Shown: positions 5,923 to 6,225 of the stretch, one piece after another
How positions within the stretch are numbered: position 1 is the first letter of the stretch
Layout: the number at the start of each line of letters is the position of its first letter
DNA from: Rubrobacteraceae bacterium
GTDB taxonomy: Bacteria > Actinomycetota > Rubrobacteria > Rubrobacterales > Rubrobacteraceae
Direction: 5' to 3'
Length of the DNA: 6,225 nt
NCBI GenBank assembly: GCA_030447045.1
Contig: JAUJMB010000093.1
Coordinates: forward strand, 1-6,225
Made by a program: the position numbers and the translations under genes
The notes under the pieces: generated by a model
Told to the model about the DNA's origin: nothing
Databases searched by the model: none
What the model saw: the letters and a program-made list of their open reading frames with translations, nothing else

Positions 5923-5951
5923 AATATATGGTCGCCCGCCGGGTCTTTCAA
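5923..5951 (-). promoter_or_regulatory. Near-consensus promoter of the MgtC-family gene
   Basis: On the - strand TTGAAA (5951-5946), a 17-base spacer and TATATT (5928-5923) match the housekeeping consensus at five of six positions in each box, with ideal spacing. Five bases separate the -10 box from GTG 5917, so transcription should begin on or next to that codon. Confidence 0.75.
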
Positions 5952-5991
5952 ACCCCCGAGGCTCCTCCCCAGACCTCTCCGACACACCCTG

Positions 5992-6022
5992 TTGTGTAGA
6001 CGCCGGTTGCATTTGCTATATT
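5992..6022 (+). promoter_or_regulatory. Candidate promoter for leader ORF and sixA, overlapped by a dyad
   Basis: TGCTATATT (6014-6022) is an extended -10 element. TTGTGT (5992-5997) is a possible -35, but the 19-base spacing is long. An inverted repeat ACACA-N6-TGTGT (5982-5986 and 5993-5997) covers the -35 and could be an operator. The predicted transcript starts near 6029, giving a leader of about 42 bases before ATG 6071. The gap 5918-6070 shows no other gene. Confidence 0.5.
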
Positions 6023-6058
6023 TTGTGGCCTGTTGGTTCGTCGTCGGGCGTGGTGGTC

Positions 6059-6065
6059 GGAGGAG
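6059..6065 (+). promoter_or_regulatory. Strong Shine-Dalgarno before the 24-codon ORF
   Basis: GGAGGAG is followed by 5 bases and ATG 6071. It is among the best ribosome binding sites in the window, and it serves a tiny ORF rather than sixA, whose ATG at 6153 has none. Confidence 0.75.
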
Positions 6066-6070
6066 TGGTT

Positions 6071-6145
6071 ATGGCACAGGGGAGCGGCAGGTGGGAGCTG
6101 ACCGGGACCGGGAGGTCGGCGGGCCCCGGAAAGATCACGCCCTAA
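6071..6145 (+). CDS. Small 24-residue ORF (possible leader peptide) upstream of sixA
   Basis: ATG 6071 lies 5 bases after GGAGGAG and downstream of an extended -10 promoter. The frame ends at TAA 6143-6145. The peptide starts MAQGSGRWELTGTG and ends GKITP; it is polar, glycine-rich, has no membrane helix or cysteine, and I recognise no family. Apart from the ATG, 21 of 23 codons end in G or C, consistent with real translation, though the region is GC-rich anyway. The sixA ATG follows 7 bases after the stop, in another frame and without its own ribosome binding site, so translation of sixA probably depends on ribosomes terminating here. It could be a regulatory leader, a functional small protein, or only a ribosome-loading device. 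Confidence 0.5.
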   Translation: MAQGSGRWELTGTGRSAGPGKITP

Positions 6146-6152
6146 CCCCCGC

Positions 6153-6225
6153 ATGGACCTCTACCTGGTGCGCCACGCCGCGGCCCACGACCGCGACCCG
6201 GACCTCTGGCCCGACGACTCCCTGC
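6153..6225 (+). CDS. sixA: Phosphohistidine phosphatase SixA, N-terminal part (cut by window end)
   Basis: ATG 6153 opens 24 codons that run off the window. The start MDLYLVRHAAAHDR carries the RHA form of the histidine phosphatase RHG motif at the first beta strand; the Arg and His are the catalytic pair and the His forms the phosphohistidine intermediate. It continues DPDLWPDDSL, matching the W-PDD segment that in SixA proteins leads into RPLT. SixA proteins dephosphorylate phosphohistidine on signalling or phosphotransfer proteins. No Shine-Dalgarno precedes the ATG; translation is likely coupled to the small ORF that ends 7 bases upstream. The match of the first residues to the family start argues against an N-terminal extension. 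Confidence 0.85.
   Translation, partial: MDLYLVRHAAAHDRDPDLWPDDSL

Noticed and set aside
6100..6129. Riboswitch or attenuator structure within the leader ORF
   Set aside because: Several short GC pairings (GACC/GGTC, CCGGG/CCCGG) exclude one another and match no riboswitch class I recognise; expected by chance at this base composition.

Overview
The window is GC-rich, chromosomal-type bacterial DNA. Strong G/C preference at third codon positions, several TTG and GTG starts, actinobacterial-type sortases and a PPK1-Ppx pair suggest an actinomycete. A deep-branching Rubrobacter-like lineage is my best guess, but it is inferred from the look of the proteins and cannot be confirmed without a search. 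I see no rRNA, tRNA, CRISPR array, insertion sequence or phage gene.

Layout. (1) Positions 1-783 hold two tandem sortase genes on the + strand. The first survives only as its last 31 codons and is followed by a strong hairpin. The second (202-783) is complete, with its own promoter-like region and an excellent ribosome binding site. (2) Positions 846 to about 1170 encode a small two-helix membrane protein whose C-terminal reading frame is uncertain. (3) On the - strand, 1547-1167 encodes a thioredoxin-like [2Fe-2S] ferredoxin. (4) Divergent from it, 1701-5151 is a tight + strand cluster: ppx (exopolyphosphatase / Ppx-GppA), ppk1 (polyphosphate kinase) overlapping it by ATGA, and a TspO/MBR-family membrane protein 14 bases later. 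(5) Convergent to tspO, 5917-5174 (- strand) is an MgtC/SapB-family membrane protein with a near-consensus promoter placed so that its GTG start falls at the predicted transcript start. (6) Divergent from mgtC, 6071-6145 is a 24-codon ORF with a near-perfect Shine-Dalgarno. It is followed after 7 bases by sixA (phosphohistidine phosphatase), which runs off the window end.

How the genes work together. PPK1 makes polyphosphate from ATP and Ppx degrades it, so the central operon controls the polyphosphate pool. TspO, MgtC and SixA belong to families linked respectively to tetrapyrrole or oxidative stress, low-magnesium or envelope homeostasis, and phosphohistidine signalling. A stress/phosphate theme for the neighbourhood is inference from gene order only.

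I found no convincing wholly new multi-gene system. The best leads are small: the leader ORF before sixA, a perfect 12-bp hairpin inside the start of ppx, the apparently leaderless mgtC transcript, and the frame switch in the two-helix protein that would end on a CTAG shared with the ferredoxin gene's stop.
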